The position numbers and the translations under genes were made by a program. 64,000 nt of DNA, taken from the NCBI GenBank assembly GCA_035561075.1, contig DATMYF010000109.1, positions 1 to 64,000 on the forward strand, written 5' to 3'. Numbering within the stretch: position 1 is the first letter of the stretch; every line of letters starts with the position of its first letter. Origin of the DNA: JAMCRM01 sp035561075. Lineage in GTDB: Bacteria > Acidobacteriota > Terriglobia > Bryobacterales > Bryobacteraceae. Below the pieces are notes generated by a model that was not told where the DNA came from, searched no databases, and saw only the letters and a program-made list of their open reading frames with translations. Positions 25,044-33,706 of the stretch are shown piece by piece.

Positions 25044-28031
25044 TCAGGCGAACACTTCGGTGGCCACCCTCTCGGTGACGAAGCCCTCGATCACATCGCC
25101 CTGCTTGACGTCGCTGTAATTCTCCAGCGTAATGCCGCACTCCTGGCCGCTGCGGACCTCCCCGACATCGTCCTTGAACCGGCGCAGCGAACTGATTTTG
25201 CCGGTGTAGACCACCACATTGTCGCGCAACAGCCGCACTTCGCTGTTCCGCGTCAGTGTGCCGTCCTGTACGATGCAGCCCGCCACGCTCCCCACCTTGC
25301 TGATGTGGAACGTCTCGCGAACTTCCGCCCTGCCCTTGTAGACTTCCTTGAAAACCGGGGACAGCAGCCCGCTCATCGCGCGCTTGATCTCGTCGGTCAG
25401 GTTGTAAATGATGGTGTGTAGCCGGATATCCACCTTCTCCTGTTCGGCGAGGGCGGATGCGTTGCGTTCGGGGCGTACGTTGAACCCGATAACGATGGCG
25501 TCGGAAGCCGAGGCCAGCAGGACGTCGGTCTCGTTGATCGCGCCCACGCCGCCGTGCAGCACCCGAACCTTCACTTTGTCGTTGGAGAGCTTCTGGAGCG
25601 AGTCGGTGAGGACTTCGGCCGAGCCGCCCACGTCGGTCTTCAGAATGATCGGTAGTTCCTTGACCTCACCCTCCTTCATCTGTTTGTGCAACTGTTCGAG
25701 GGTAATGCGGCTGCTCTTGGCCAGGGCGGCGTCGCGTGCCTTGGCTTCGCGGTAGAGCACGATCTGTTTGGCTTTCGCGGTATCGGTCACCACCTGGAAA
25801 TCGTCACCCGCCTCGGGCAGCGATTCGAGACCCAGCACTTCCACCGGAGTCGAGGGTTCGGCGTCCCGCGTCGGCTGCCCGCGGTCGTCGAACATGGCGC
25901 GCACCTTACCGAACACGGCGCCGCAGATGAAGTAATCCCCAACCTTCAGAGTCCCGTTGCGGACCAGCACCGTCGGAACGGGGCCGCGGCCGCGGTCGAG
26001 CTTGGCTTCGAGCACCGTTCCCATGGCCGGCCGGTTCGGGTTGGCCTTCAGGTCCTGCATATCCGAGACCAGCAGAATCATCTCCAGCAGCAGGTCCAAA
26101 TTGGTCTTCATCTTGGCCGAGACCGGGACCATGACGGTGTCGCCGCCCCATTCCTCCGCCAACAAGCCGCGGTCGGAGAGTTGCTGCTTGATGCGGTCCG
26201 GCTGGGCGTCCGGCTTGTCGATCTTATTGATCGCCACGATGATGGGCACCTTGGCGGCCCGCGCGTGGTCGATCGCCTCCAGCGTCTGGGGCATCACGCC
26301 GTCGTCGGCGGCCACCACCAGAACCACGATGTCCGTCACCTTGGCGCCGCGGGCGCGCATACGGGTGAAGGCCTCGTGGCCGGGCGTGTCAATGAATACG
26401 ATCTTGCCCTTGGCGAGTTCCACCGTGTAAGCGCCAATGTGCTGCGTAATGCCACCGGCCTCGCGACCGGCCACATTGGCTTCACGAATGGCGTCCAGAA
26501 TCGACGTCTTGCCGTGATCCACGTGGCCCATGATGGTGACCACGGGGGCACGCCTGTGCATGTCCTTGTCGGATTCCGCCACCTCCACGTGCTGCATGGC
26601 CTCCTCTTCGAAGGTCACGGTGTTGGTGGAGGCGCCGAAATCGCGCGCCAGGTCCGTGGCGAGCTTGGATTCGAGCGTCTGATTGATGGTGGCGAAGACG
26701 CCGCGGTCGAGCAGCTTCTTAATCACCAGGTTGGCCTTCACGTCGAGCTTCTCTGAGAGCTCCTTTACCGTGATGCCTTCCGATATCGTGATCGCGCGGT
26801 TGATGGGCGGCGGACCGTAATCCGCGGAGCGCCGCGTCGGCCGCAGCAGCTTTTCTTCTTCGGGCCGTTCACGCTGCGGCCGGGCGCCGCTGCGCTGTTG
26901 CGGACGGCGCTGGTCCATGCCCGGAGGCGGCGGACCGACCGGCGGCTCCATGCGCCGGGAGGTCGGGTGCATCGGGCGCGGCCCGGCTGGCCTGCCCGGC
27001 ATCCCCGGACGCACTCCGGTTTTGGCCACCACGGGCTGCCCGGGCCGGATCGGCCCACGATAAATCGGTTGCCCGGGAACCGGCGACGACGGCGGCTTCA
27101 TCGGCACGCCCGGGCGCGGGGGCGCCGGCGTACCGGGCGTCGGCGATGCCGGCGGACGGCTCTGTGCAAGTTTGGCCGCCAGGTCCGGACGCGGCGGAAC
27201 CACCGGTCGCGCAGCCGGCTGCCCTGCAAATGGCCTGGCTTGCGGAGGCCTGGGGGCTCCCGGCGTCGGCGGTGCCTGCTGTTGTGCCGGCGGCGCCGCA
27301 CGCTGCGGTCCCGGAGCCGGCCGCGATATCGGCGGCCGCGGCATGATCGGCGCACCCGGCGCGCGAACCCCTTCATTAAAGCCGGACGGGAACGGCTGTC
27401 TCGGTCCGGAGAGAATCTGGCCCGGTCTCGGTGTTGTGGGCAATGGCTTGGGTCCCGGAGGTACGGGGCGTCCCGGCGCGATCACGGCGGCTGGAGGCAT
27501 TTGTGGCGCCGATGGCGCTGAAGGGGGAGCAGACGGAGGGGTTGCCGGAGCCGGCTGTACGGCCGGTTCCGTTGGTTCCGGTGCCGGCGGCTGTGCCGCA
27601 ACCGGTGCCGGGGTCGTAGGAGGCGGTGCCGGCGTTTGCGGTCCGCCATGTGCCAGAGGTGGACGAATGGGAAGCACGGGCCTTACCACAGACCGTTCAT
27701 GCGGTGGCTGGTCGGCGGGAGACACCGCTTCCTCCGCGCGCGCCCCGGTTGGGGGAGCGGGCTCGGCCTGCGCTTCGGTCTCCGGTGCCGGTTCGGGCTT
27801 CTCCGGTTGCGTTGCCTCCCGATTGGCCTCCGGCATCTCACGCGTGGCCGGCTCCGCTTCTTCCGGCTCCGCGGATCCGAACGCCCGTCGCAGCAGCACC
27901 GCGACATCCTCGTCGATCGAGCTGGAGTGGGTCTTCTTCTCGGTGACCCCTAGCTCGGGAAGCTTATCCAGGATCTCGTGCGCTTTTACTTCCAGCTCCC
28001 GCGCCAGCTCATTGATTCGAATCTTCTTCAT
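25044..28031 (-). CDS. infB: Translation initiation factor IF-2
   Basis: 995 residues. The IF2N motif IRINELARELEVKAHEILDKLPELGV opens the protein. A long Pro/Ala/Gly/Arg-rich linker (about 70-410) follows, then a second IF2N-like segment (TVKELSEKLDVKANLVIKKLL). The GTPase domain starts with GHVDHGKT at about residue 502, followed by the DTPGHEAF and NKIDKPDA motifs, then the domains that bind fMet-tRNA. IF-2 positions initiator tRNA on the ribosome. The very long low-complexity linker is an acidobacterial-style expansion. Confidence 0.97.
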   Translation of the reverse strand: MKKIRINELARELEVKAHEILDKLPELGVTEKKTHSSSIDEDVAVLLRRAFGSAEPEEAEPATREMPEANREATQPEKPEPAPETEAQAEPAPPTGARAEEAVSPADQPPHERSVVRPVLPIRPPLAHGGPQTPAPPPTTPAPVAAQPPAPEPTEPAVQPAPATPPSAPPSAPSAPQMPPAAVIAPGRPVPPGPKPLPTTPRPGQILSGPRQPFPSGFNEGVRAPGAPIMPRPPISRPAPGPQRAAPPAQQQAPPTPGAPRPPQARPFAGQPAARPVVPPRPDLAAKLAQSRPPASPTPGTPAPPRPGVPMKPPSSPVPGQPIYRGPIRPGQPVVAKTGVRPGMPGRPAGPRPMHPTSRRMEPPVGPPPPGMDQRRPQQRSGARPQRERPEEEKLLRPTRRSADYGPPPINRAITISEGITVKELSEKLDVKANLVIKKLLDRGVFATINQTLESKLATDLARDFGASTNTVTFEEEAMQHVEVAESDKDMHRRAPVVTIMGHVDHGKTSILDAIREANVAGREAGGITQHIGAYTVELAKGKIVFIDTPGHEAFTRMRARGAKVTDIVVLVVAADDGVMPQTLEAIDHARAAKVPIIVAINKIDKPDAQPDRIKQQLSDRGLLAEEWGGDTVMVPVSAKMKTNLDLLLEMILLVSDMQDLKANPNRPAMGTVLEAKLDRGRGPVPTVLVRNGTLKVGDYFICGAVFGKVRAMFDDRGQPTRDAEPSTPVEVLGLESLPEAGDDFQVVTDTAKAKQIVLYREAKARDAALAKSSRITLEQLHKQMKEGEVKELPIILKTDVGGSAEVLTDSLQKLSNDKVKVRVLHGGVGAINETDVLLASASDAIVIGFNVRPERNASALAEQEKVDIRLHTIIYNLTDEIKRAMSGLLSPVFKEVYKGRAEVRETFHISKVGSVAGCIVQDGTLTRNSEVRLLRDNVVVYTGKISSLRRFKDDVGEVRSGQECGITLENYSDVKQGDVIEGFVTERVATEVFA

Positions 28032-28067
28032 AGAATAAAGCTACTTGCCCGTTGCCCCCGCGGGAGG

Positions 28068-29699
28068 TCACGACTGGCCTTCCTGCTCGTCCCGCGCACT
28101 CCTCTCGTCATCCGTCTGGCTGTCTTGAGATTCGGGACCCGCGTATCCTATCGTATCAGACTCCGCCGGAACCGCATCAGCATCTGCCAGCGCGGAGCCG
28201 GGTTCAAAGCGTTCTTCCGGCGATTCCGGGTCGTACAAGTCGGACGGCCCGACTCCCTCCGGCGGCGCCGCCGCATTCTCCGAGTCCAGATCCCCAACCC
28301 CAGGCTCAACCGCCAATTCCCCGGTTTCCACACCTTCAAACTCCGCCAGGTCCTGCGCGATGTCCGCCATATCGGCCGAAGCCGGTTCTGCCGCGGGTAG
28401 CGCTTCCTCCCCGGCGGCCACCACGGCCGGCTCTTCGAACTGGTTGTAGTAGGAATTCACCGCCTGCTGGATCTGCTCCACGGTGTCCGGGCCGATCCCC
28501 TGGATCTCCTCGAGTTGCTCCGGAGTCATGGCGCCCAAGTTCTCGATGGTGCCGATGCCCGCTTCCACCAGGCCTTCCAGCACCTTCTCCCCCAACCCGT
28601 AGTCGAGCAACACGGAAACCGGCGCGCCCGGCGCCACCAGTGCAGCCATGGCGCTCTCCACTTCCTGGCGCTTCTCTTCCTCGCTCTTGATATCGATCTT
28701 CCAACCCAGCAGCTTCGCCGCCAGGCGCACGTTCTGGCCCTTCTTCCCGATCGCGAGCGAAAGCTGGGAGTCGTCCACGATCACTTCCATGTGCTTCTCG
28801 AGCGGGTCGAGAACCGTTACACGGCTGATTTTGGCCGGGCTGAGCGCGTGCGTTGCGAAAGTCACCGAATCCTCGGAGTATTCGATGATATCGATCTTCT
28901 CGCCCCGCAGTTCCCGGATGATGGACTGCACCCGCATGCCCTTCATCCCGACGCAGGCGCCCACGCTGTCCACGTCGCGATCGCGGCTCTGTACCGCGAT
29001 CTTGGTCCGCTCACCGGCTTCCCGGGCGCAGCCCTTGATCACTACCGTGCTGTCGTAGATCTCCGGCACTTCCTGCTCGAACAGGCGCATCACCAGTTCC
29101 GGCGCGGCACGCGAGACCACCACTCCCGGTCCCTTGCTCGATTTGTCCACCAGTTTAATGACGCAACGGACCCGGTCCCCCACGCTGTAGCTTTCCAGGC
29201 GCGACTGCTCTTTCTTGGGCAAGCGGGCTTCCGTTTTTCCCAAATCGAGCACATAATCGGGGCCTTCCACACGTTTGACCGTGCAGTTCACCAACTCACC
29301 CGCCCGGCCTGAATATTCCTGGTAAACGGTTTCCCGCTCGGCTTCCCGCACCTTCTGGAAAATCACCTGCTTCGCAGTCTGGGCGGAGATGCGGCCCAAG
29401 GCTTCGGTGCTCTTCTTGATCCGGACTTCGGAGCCGATTTCGGCGGCCGCATCGATCCGTTTGGCCTCGGATAAAGTCAGTTCCCGCGCCGGATCCTCTA
29501 CCGCCTCCACCACTCGCTTTACCGCGTACAACTGTAAGGCACCCGTCTTTTCGTTCAGCTCCGCGACGTAATCCTCGTTGGTACGGAAGTGCTTGCGGGC
29601 GGCGATCAGCATGGCGTCTTTGACAGCATCCATGACGATCTGCGGATCGATGCCCTTTTCCTTGCTCAGAATCTCAATGGACTGAAAAATCGTTTCCAA
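28068..29699 (-). CDS. nusA: Transcription termination/antitermination factor NusA
   Basis: 543 residues. N-terminal polymerase-binding domain (about 1-125), S1 domain (about 135-200), then two KH domains with GMKGMRVQSIIRELRGEKIDIIEY and IGKKGQNVRLAAKLLGWKIDI. A helix-hairpin-helix region follows (GIGTIENLGAMTPEQLEEIQGIGPDT), then a ~100-residue acidic tail. The start is TTG at 29699, preceded by GAGGA at good spacing. No ATG fits the conserved N-terminus. NusA governs pausing and hairpin-dependent termination, which matters for the terminator in its own operon leader. Confidence 0.96.
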   Translation of the reverse strand: METIFQSIEILSKEKGIDPQIVMDAVKDAMLIAARKHFRTNEDYVAELNEKTGALQLYAVKRVVEAVEDPARELTLSEAKRIDAAAEIGSEVRIKKSTEALGRISAQTAKQVIFQKVREAERETVYQEYSGRAGELVNCTVKRVEGPDYVLDLGKTEARLPKKEQSRLESYSVGDRVRCVIKLVDKSSKGPGVVVSRAAPELVMRLFEQEVPEIYDSTVVIKGCAREAGERTKIAVQSRDRDVDSVGACVGMKGMRVQSIIRELRGEKIDIIEYSEDSVTFATHALSPAKISRVTVLDPLEKHMEVIVDDSQLSLAIGKKGQNVRLAAKLLGWKIDIKSEEEKRQEVESAMAALVAPGAPVSVLLDYGLGEKVLEGLVEAGIGTIENLGAMTPEQLEEIQGIGPDTVEQIQQAVNSYYNQFEEPAVVAAGEEALPAAEPASADMADIAQDLAEFEGVETGELAVEPGVGDLDSENAAAPPEGVGPSDLYDPESPEERFEPGSALADADAVPAESDTIGYAGPESQDSQTDDERSARDEQEGQS

Positions 29700-29747
29700 A
29701 GCGTTCCTCGTATCCTCTTTGTCGCTGGGCTTATTACTGCGGGCAGG

Positions 29748-30209
29748 CTACCACTCGAACTTCAGGTTGGCCTTGTCCACCTGGTCGTGGCGGAAACGGA
29801 CGGTTTTCCCGCCCTCCGCTTCCAGGCTGATTACCCCGTCCTCGAAACCGGCCAGGATCCCCTCCCAGTGGCGCTGGTTATCGACTGGCTCCCGGAGGGT
29901 TACCTTAACCTTCTTCCCTTGGAACCTCTCGAAGTCCTTTGGTTTAACTAGCTTTCGCTCCACCCCCGGGGAACTGACCTCAAGCGTGTAGTGACCCGGG
30001 ATTACCTCTTCGACATCCAGGATGGTGCCCACCTGATGGGAGATCAATTCGCAATCGGCGTGGGACACGCCTGCCGGTTTATCGATGGAAATGCGCACAA
30101 GCCGCTGCTTGCCCCCCCCGAGTACCTGGACCTCGACTAATTCGATGCCCTCGGACTCCGCCACGCGCTGGGCAATTTCCTCGACTTTTTCCGAAACCGG
30201 CTGACGCAT
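29748..30209 (-). CDS. rimP: Ribosome maturation factor RimP
   Basis: 153 residues. The first domain has ESEGIELVEVQVLGGGKQRLVRISIDKP, then CELISHQVGTILD and YTLEVSSPGVERKL, the RimP signature, followed by an SH3-like C-terminal domain. It assists 30S assembly. It is the first gene of the rimP-nusA-infB operon, with its promoter and a leader terminator directly upstream. Confidence 0.95.
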   Translation of the reverse strand: MRQPVSEKVEEIAQRVAESEGIELVEVQVLGGGKQRLVRISIDKPAGVSHADCELISHQVGTILDVEEVIPGHYTLEVSSPGVERKLVKPKDFERFQGKKVKVTLREPVDNQRHWEGILAGFEDGVISLEAEGGKTVRFRHDQVDKANLKFEW

Positions 30210-30231
30210 CTGAAAACGTTAGAAAACCAAC

Positions 30232-30254
30232 AAAAAAGTGGGCTTGCGCCCACT
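30232..30254 (-). terminator. Intrinsic terminator in the rimP-nusA leader
   Basis: On the minus strand AGTGGGC-GCAA-GCCCACT forms a perfect 7-bp stem with a GNRA tetraloop and is followed by six T residues (30237-30232). It lies downstream of the promoter at 30279-30306 and 23 nt before the rimP ATG. No upstream gene on this strand needs terminating, so it is an attenuator candidate. Confidence 0.75.
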
Positions 30255-30278
30255 CATTGGTTCGACACTCCAAGCTCC

Positions 30279-30306
30279 ATTCTAGCGCGTCTCTGGAAAA
30301 ACGCAA
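30279..30306 (-). promoter_or_regulatory. Sigma-70-type promoter of the rimP operon
   Basis: On the minus strand: -35 TTGCGT (30306-30301), 16-bp spacer, -10 TAGAAT (30284-30279). Transcription would start near 30272, giving a leader of about 60 nt that contains the terminator hairpin. Confidence 0.6.
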
Positions 30307-30353
30307 CAACAGTGGGAAACATTGAACGGGTGTGGGCGGCGGCTCACGTGCGC

Positions 30354-30359
30354 TAAAAT
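30354..30359 (+). promoter_or_regulatory. -10-like box abutting the start of the phage-holin-like gene
   Basis: TAAAAT ends 6 bp before the ATG at 30366. No Shine-Dalgarno is present and no good -35 stands at the right distance. If used, transcription would begin at or next to the ATG, giving a leaderless mRNA. Confidence 0.35.
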
Positions 30360-30365
30360 TCGGTT

Positions 30366-30704
30366 ATGCTGCACATGCTCGCGAGCTGGTTTCTCAGCGC
30401 GCTGGCCTTGTGGCTGGTAGCCCACCTTATTCCCGGCATTTACGTCGCCGGCTTTGGGACGGCCCTCATCGCCACGCTGGTGATCGCGCTGGTGAACGGC
30501 ACGATCGGGCTGTTGCTCAAGGTCCTTACGCTTCCACTTACCCTACTGACGCTGGGGCTGTTTCTGCTTGTCCTGAACGCTTTGCTTCTCAAATTGTCAT
30601 CCTTGTTCGTCCCCGGCTTCGGGGTGCGGGGATTCCTTTCGGCCATGCTCGGCTCGGTCGTTCTGACACTATTGACGGCCTTGCTGCGCTACTTGGCTTT
30701 CTAA
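30366..30704 (+). CDS. Small membrane protein, phage holin superfamily IV type
   Basis: 112 residues with four predicted transmembrane helices. The pattern WLVAHLIPGIYVAGFGTALIATLVIALVN and LTLPLTLLTLGLFLLVLNALLLKL matches the widespread holin-IV/YvlD-like membrane family. Members are not generally phage lysis proteins; their role is unknown. It is divergent from the rimP operon. The MCE cluster starts 30 bp downstream and may be co-transcribed. Confidence 0.8.
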   Translation: MLHMLASWFLSALALWLVAHLIPGIYVAGFGTALIATLVIALVNGTIGLLLKVLTLPLTLLTLGLFLLVLNALLLKLSSLFVPGFGVRGFLSAMLGSVVLTLLTALLRYLAF

Positions 30705-30734
30705 GCACGATTTACAATGGTTTAAGAAGGTTTA

Positions 30735-31505
30735 ATGCGTACCCGGGTCTTCCGCGCTCTCGACTATAGCGGGGATGTTGCGCTCTTCGCCCTCCGGATC
30801 CTTCGCGAAGCTCTTCGCTCCCCGCGCGAAGGCGGCGAAATCCTCCGGCAGATTTTTGAGGTTGGGTATCGTTCTCTACCCCTGATTGCGGCCGCCGGCC
30901 TTGCCGTGGGGGCGGTCCTGTCGATGCACACCCGGTCATCGCTCGAGCGGTTTGGTGCCGAAGCCCTCATCCCCGCCGGCCTCGCCCTGGCGCTCATCAA
31001 AGAAACCGGACCGCTGGTGACGGGTCTGTTGCTCTCCGGCCGCGTCGGCGCCGGCATCGGGGCCGAACTGGGCGCCATGCGAGTCACCGAGCAGATCGAT
31101 GCGCTCGAAAGTCTCGCCGTCGATTCCTTCAAATATCTGGTGATCACTCGTGTGGTGGCATGCATCCTGGTCTTCCCCATCCTCACCACCGTGATGAACT
31201 TCACTGGCATCCTGGGGGGCTTTATCGCCGAAACCGTCATCAGCGGCATGTCCCTGACGCTTTACTGGGACCGCGCCTGGTCCCTGATCAGCTTCTCGGA
31301 CTACATTCCGGCGACGCTCAAGACCTGCGTCTTCGGCTTCATCATCGGGACCATCTCCTCGTACCTCGGCTATAACACCACCGGTGGGACGGCCGGCGTT
31401 GGCCAGGCCTCGACGCGTAGCGTGGTCTTTGCCTCAATCCTGGTGATCACGAGCAACGTCGTCCTGGTAAAAGCCATCTTCTTCTTCTTTCCGGGGGGCG
31501 GATGA
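30735..31505 (+). CDS. mlaE: MlaE-family ABC permease
   Basis: 256 residues. Inner-membrane permease of an MCE lipid transporter. It has an N-terminal amphipathic segment and about five transmembrane helices. The family core GLLLSGRVGAGIGAELGAMRVTEQIDALE near 90-120 contains the conserved EQIDAL coupling segment. An AAGG ribosome site precedes the ATG. The stop overlaps the ATPase gene by 4 nt. Confidence 0.92.
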   Translation: MRTRVFRALDYSGDVALFALRILREALRSPREGGEILRQIFEVGYRSLPLIAAAGLAVGAVLSMHTRSSLERFGAEALIPAGLALALIKETGPLVTGLLLSGRVGAGIGAELGAMRVTEQIDALESLAVDSFKYLVITRVVACILVFPILTTVMNFTGILGGFIAETVISGMSLTLYWDRAWSLISFSDYIPATLKTCVFGFIIGTISSYLGYNTTGGTAGVGQASTRSVVFASILVITSNVVLVKAIFFFFPGGG

Positions 31506-32251
31506 AGGACGCCCAAGTGGCGGTGGCTTTTGAGGGCGTCACAAAGTCGTTCGGCGCGCTGAAGGTCCTGGATGATATCTCCTTCGAGGTGTTCCGCGGG
31601 ACGGCGTTCTGCCTTCTAGGCCGTAGCGGCAGCGGCAAGAGCGTCACCATCAAACAGATGATCGGGCTGCTCAAGCCGGACCGAGGCCGCATCTGGGTGG
31701 AGGGCGAAGATATCGCCGCGCTCGACTCCGCCGGCCTGGCGCGGGTCCGCAAGGAGATAGGCTTTCTGTTCCAGTACTCGGCCCTGTTCGATTCCATTTC
31801 GGTGGGCGAAAACGTGGCGTTCCCGCTGCGGCGCCATACAAACATGGGCGAGGATGAGATCCGGGACCGCGCCACAAAGAAGCTGCGGCGCGTTGGCCTT
31901 GAAGGGATTTACGACAAGATGCCATCCGACATTTCGGGCGGCATGCGCAAGCGCGTCGGCCTGGCGCGCGCACTGGTGCTCGAACCGGCTTTACTGCTGG
32001 CCGATGAGCCAAGCAGCGGTCTGGACCCCATTACCTCGCGCGAAATTGACGAGCTGTTCCTCGACCTCAAACACACCGAGGGCACCACCATGGTCATCGT
32101 CACTCACAACATTCCCAGCGCTCGGAGTGTCGGTGACGAATTAGCGGTTCTGCACCAGGGTCGCATTCTGGCCAGCGGGTCGCCGGCCGAACTCGATCGC
32201 AGCGAGCACGCCGTGGTGCGCGAGTTCATGCAAATGCAGGGAGGGGTGTAG
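31502..32251 (+). CDS. mlaF: MlaF-family ABC ATPase
   Basis: 249 residues. Walker A GRSGSGKSVT, signature motif ISGGMRKRVGLARAL and Walker B LLLADEPSSGLD are all intact. The GGMRKRVGLARAL form of the signature is typical of MCE-associated ATPases. It would power lipid movement through the MlaE-like permease. ATG overlaps mlaE; the MCE gene follows 2 bp after the stop. Confidence 0.94.
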   Translation: MKDAQVAVAFEGVTKSFGALKVLDDISFEVFRGTAFCLLGRSGSGKSVTIKQMIGLLKPDRGRIWVEGEDIAALDSAGLARVRKEIGFLFQYSALFDSISVGENVAFPLRRHTNMGEDEIRDRATKKLRRVGLEGIYDKMPSDISGGMRKRVGLARALVLEPALLLADEPSSGLDPITSREIDELFLDLKHTEGTTMVIVTHNIPSARSVGDELAVLHQGRILASGSPAELDRSEHAVVREFMQMQGGV

Positions 32252-32253
32252 GG

Positions 32254-33699
32254 ATGTCGAAAAACCGTAAGGTTGTTGTAGGTGCGTTCGTCCTGGGCGG
32301 GGTTTTGTTATTCGCGGTAGGGCTCTTCTGGATTGGCAATCGACGCCTGCTGTTCTCAAAAAACATTACGCTCACGGCCCAGTTTCAGAACCTGAGCGGG
32401 TTGAAGGTAGGAGCTCGTGTGCTGGTGTCGGGAATGGACGCAGGGGAAGTGCTCGAAACCCGCGTGCCCGGGCGCCCCGGAGCGAAATTCCGGGTCGATT
32501 TCCGGGTTCTCGATAAATTCCAGCCGATGCTGCGCACCGATTCGATTGCCGCCATCCAGATGGAGGGCCTGGTCGGCAGCAAGGTTCTCCAGGTGGAGGG
32601 CGGCACCGAACAGGGCGCCCCGGTAAGATCCGGCAGCACCATCCAGAGCCGCGAGGCGACGGAGATTTCGGACGTCCTCGACCTGACGGTTGAAACCATT
32701 CGGAAAGCCGGCAACGCCGTCGATGAAGTGCAGGGACGTGTGGTGAATGCCGTGGACATTGTGGCGGACGTGGGCGAGCAGACGCGCAAGATCGTGGTTG
32801 ACGTCGGCGCCGATATTGACGACGTCCTGGTCACTGGTAAGAAAGTCGCCACAAATGTCAACGCGGTGGTGGAAGGGGTACGGGAGGGCCGTGGAACGGC
32901 CGGTAGGTTGTTCAACGATGAGGCGCTGTACAAAGATATTCGGGGCACGGTCGGGCAGCTTCAAAACACCGCCGAGAACGCGCGGAAGACTTCCGAGGAC
33001 GTCCGCGCGATCGTCGCCGACCTGCAATCCCGCAATATCGGGGAAAACACCGAGAAGACCCTCGCCAACCTGCGGGACGTCTCCGCTCGCGCCAAGGATG
33101 CCTTGGGCGGGCTGCTGCCGCCAGGCGGCCGCGGAGCCGGCGCCCCCGGTCCCATGGAGGAGATTCGCGCTACCCTCTCGAATACCCGGGAAGCTACCGC
33201 CGACCTGGCCGACAACATGGAAGCTCTCAAGCGCAACTGGTTCTTCCGCGGCTTCTTCCGCTCGCGCGGCTTCTACGACCTGAACGCCGTCAGCCTGGAG
33301 GATTACCGCGGCGGTAAGGTCGCCCCGGAGCGTGACCGCGAGCGCGCCTGGCTGCATCGCAATGAGATCTTCACCGTGGACCCGAAAGGCGGCGAAATTC
33401 TCTCCGAAGAGGGCAGGGCGGCGCTCGACAAGGCGCTGGCGCCCTACCTGCGTTATGCTCCGAACACGCCCTTGATGATCGAGGGCTATTCCGGCGAGGG
33501 CGACCAAACGGAGCAGTTCCTGCGATCGCGCGACCGTGCGCAGTTGGTGCGAAGGTATATTTTGAATCGCTTCGGCCTGAACCCCAAGTACGTGGGGTCC
33601 ATGCCGATGGGCGGCGTTTCCGCTTCCGGGGTGGGCGCAAAACTGTGGGACGGGGTGGCGGTGGTCTACTTCCCTGAGAAGCAGAGCAGTAAGAAATAG
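32254..33699 (+). CDS. mlaD: MCE-domain protein with OmpA-like C-terminus
   Basis: 481 residues. An N-terminal transmembrane anchor (8-28) is followed by the MCE domain (about 36-115; NLSGLKVGARVLVSGMDAGEV, MEGLVGSKVLQVEGG). A long helical section (130-320) probably forms a coiled needle. The C-terminal ~110 residues (LAPYLRYAPNTPLMIEGYSGEGDQ... RDRAQLVRRYILNRFGL) look like an OmpA/MotB peptidoglycan-binding fold. E. coli MlaD is only ~180 residues, so this protein could bridge the periplasm and hold the cell wall. The OmpA resemblance is by eye. Confidence 0.82.
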   Translation: MSKNRKVVVGAFVLGGVLLFAVGLFWIGNRRLLFSKNITLTAQFQNLSGLKVGARVLVSGMDAGEVLETRVPGRPGAKFRVDFRVLDKFQPMLRTDSIAAIQMEGLVGSKVLQVEGGTEQGAPVRSGSTIQSREATEISDVLDLTVETIRKAGNAVDEVQGRVVNAVDIVADVGEQTRKIVVDVGADIDDVLVTGKKVATNVNAVVEGVREGRGTAGRLFNDEALYKDIRGTVGQLQNTAENARKTSEDVRAIVADLQSRNIGENTEKTLANLRDVSARAKDALGGLLPPGGRGAGAPGPMEEIRATLSNTREATADLADNMEALKRNWFFRGFFRSRGFYDLNAVSLEDYRGGKVAPERDRERAWLHRNEIFTVDPKGGEILSEEGRAALDKALAPYLRYAPNTPLMIEGYSGEGDQTEQFLRSRDRAQLVRRYILNRFGLNPKYVGSMPMGGVSASGVGAKLWDGVAVVYFPEKQSSKK

Positions 33700-33706
33700 G
33701 GGATTC

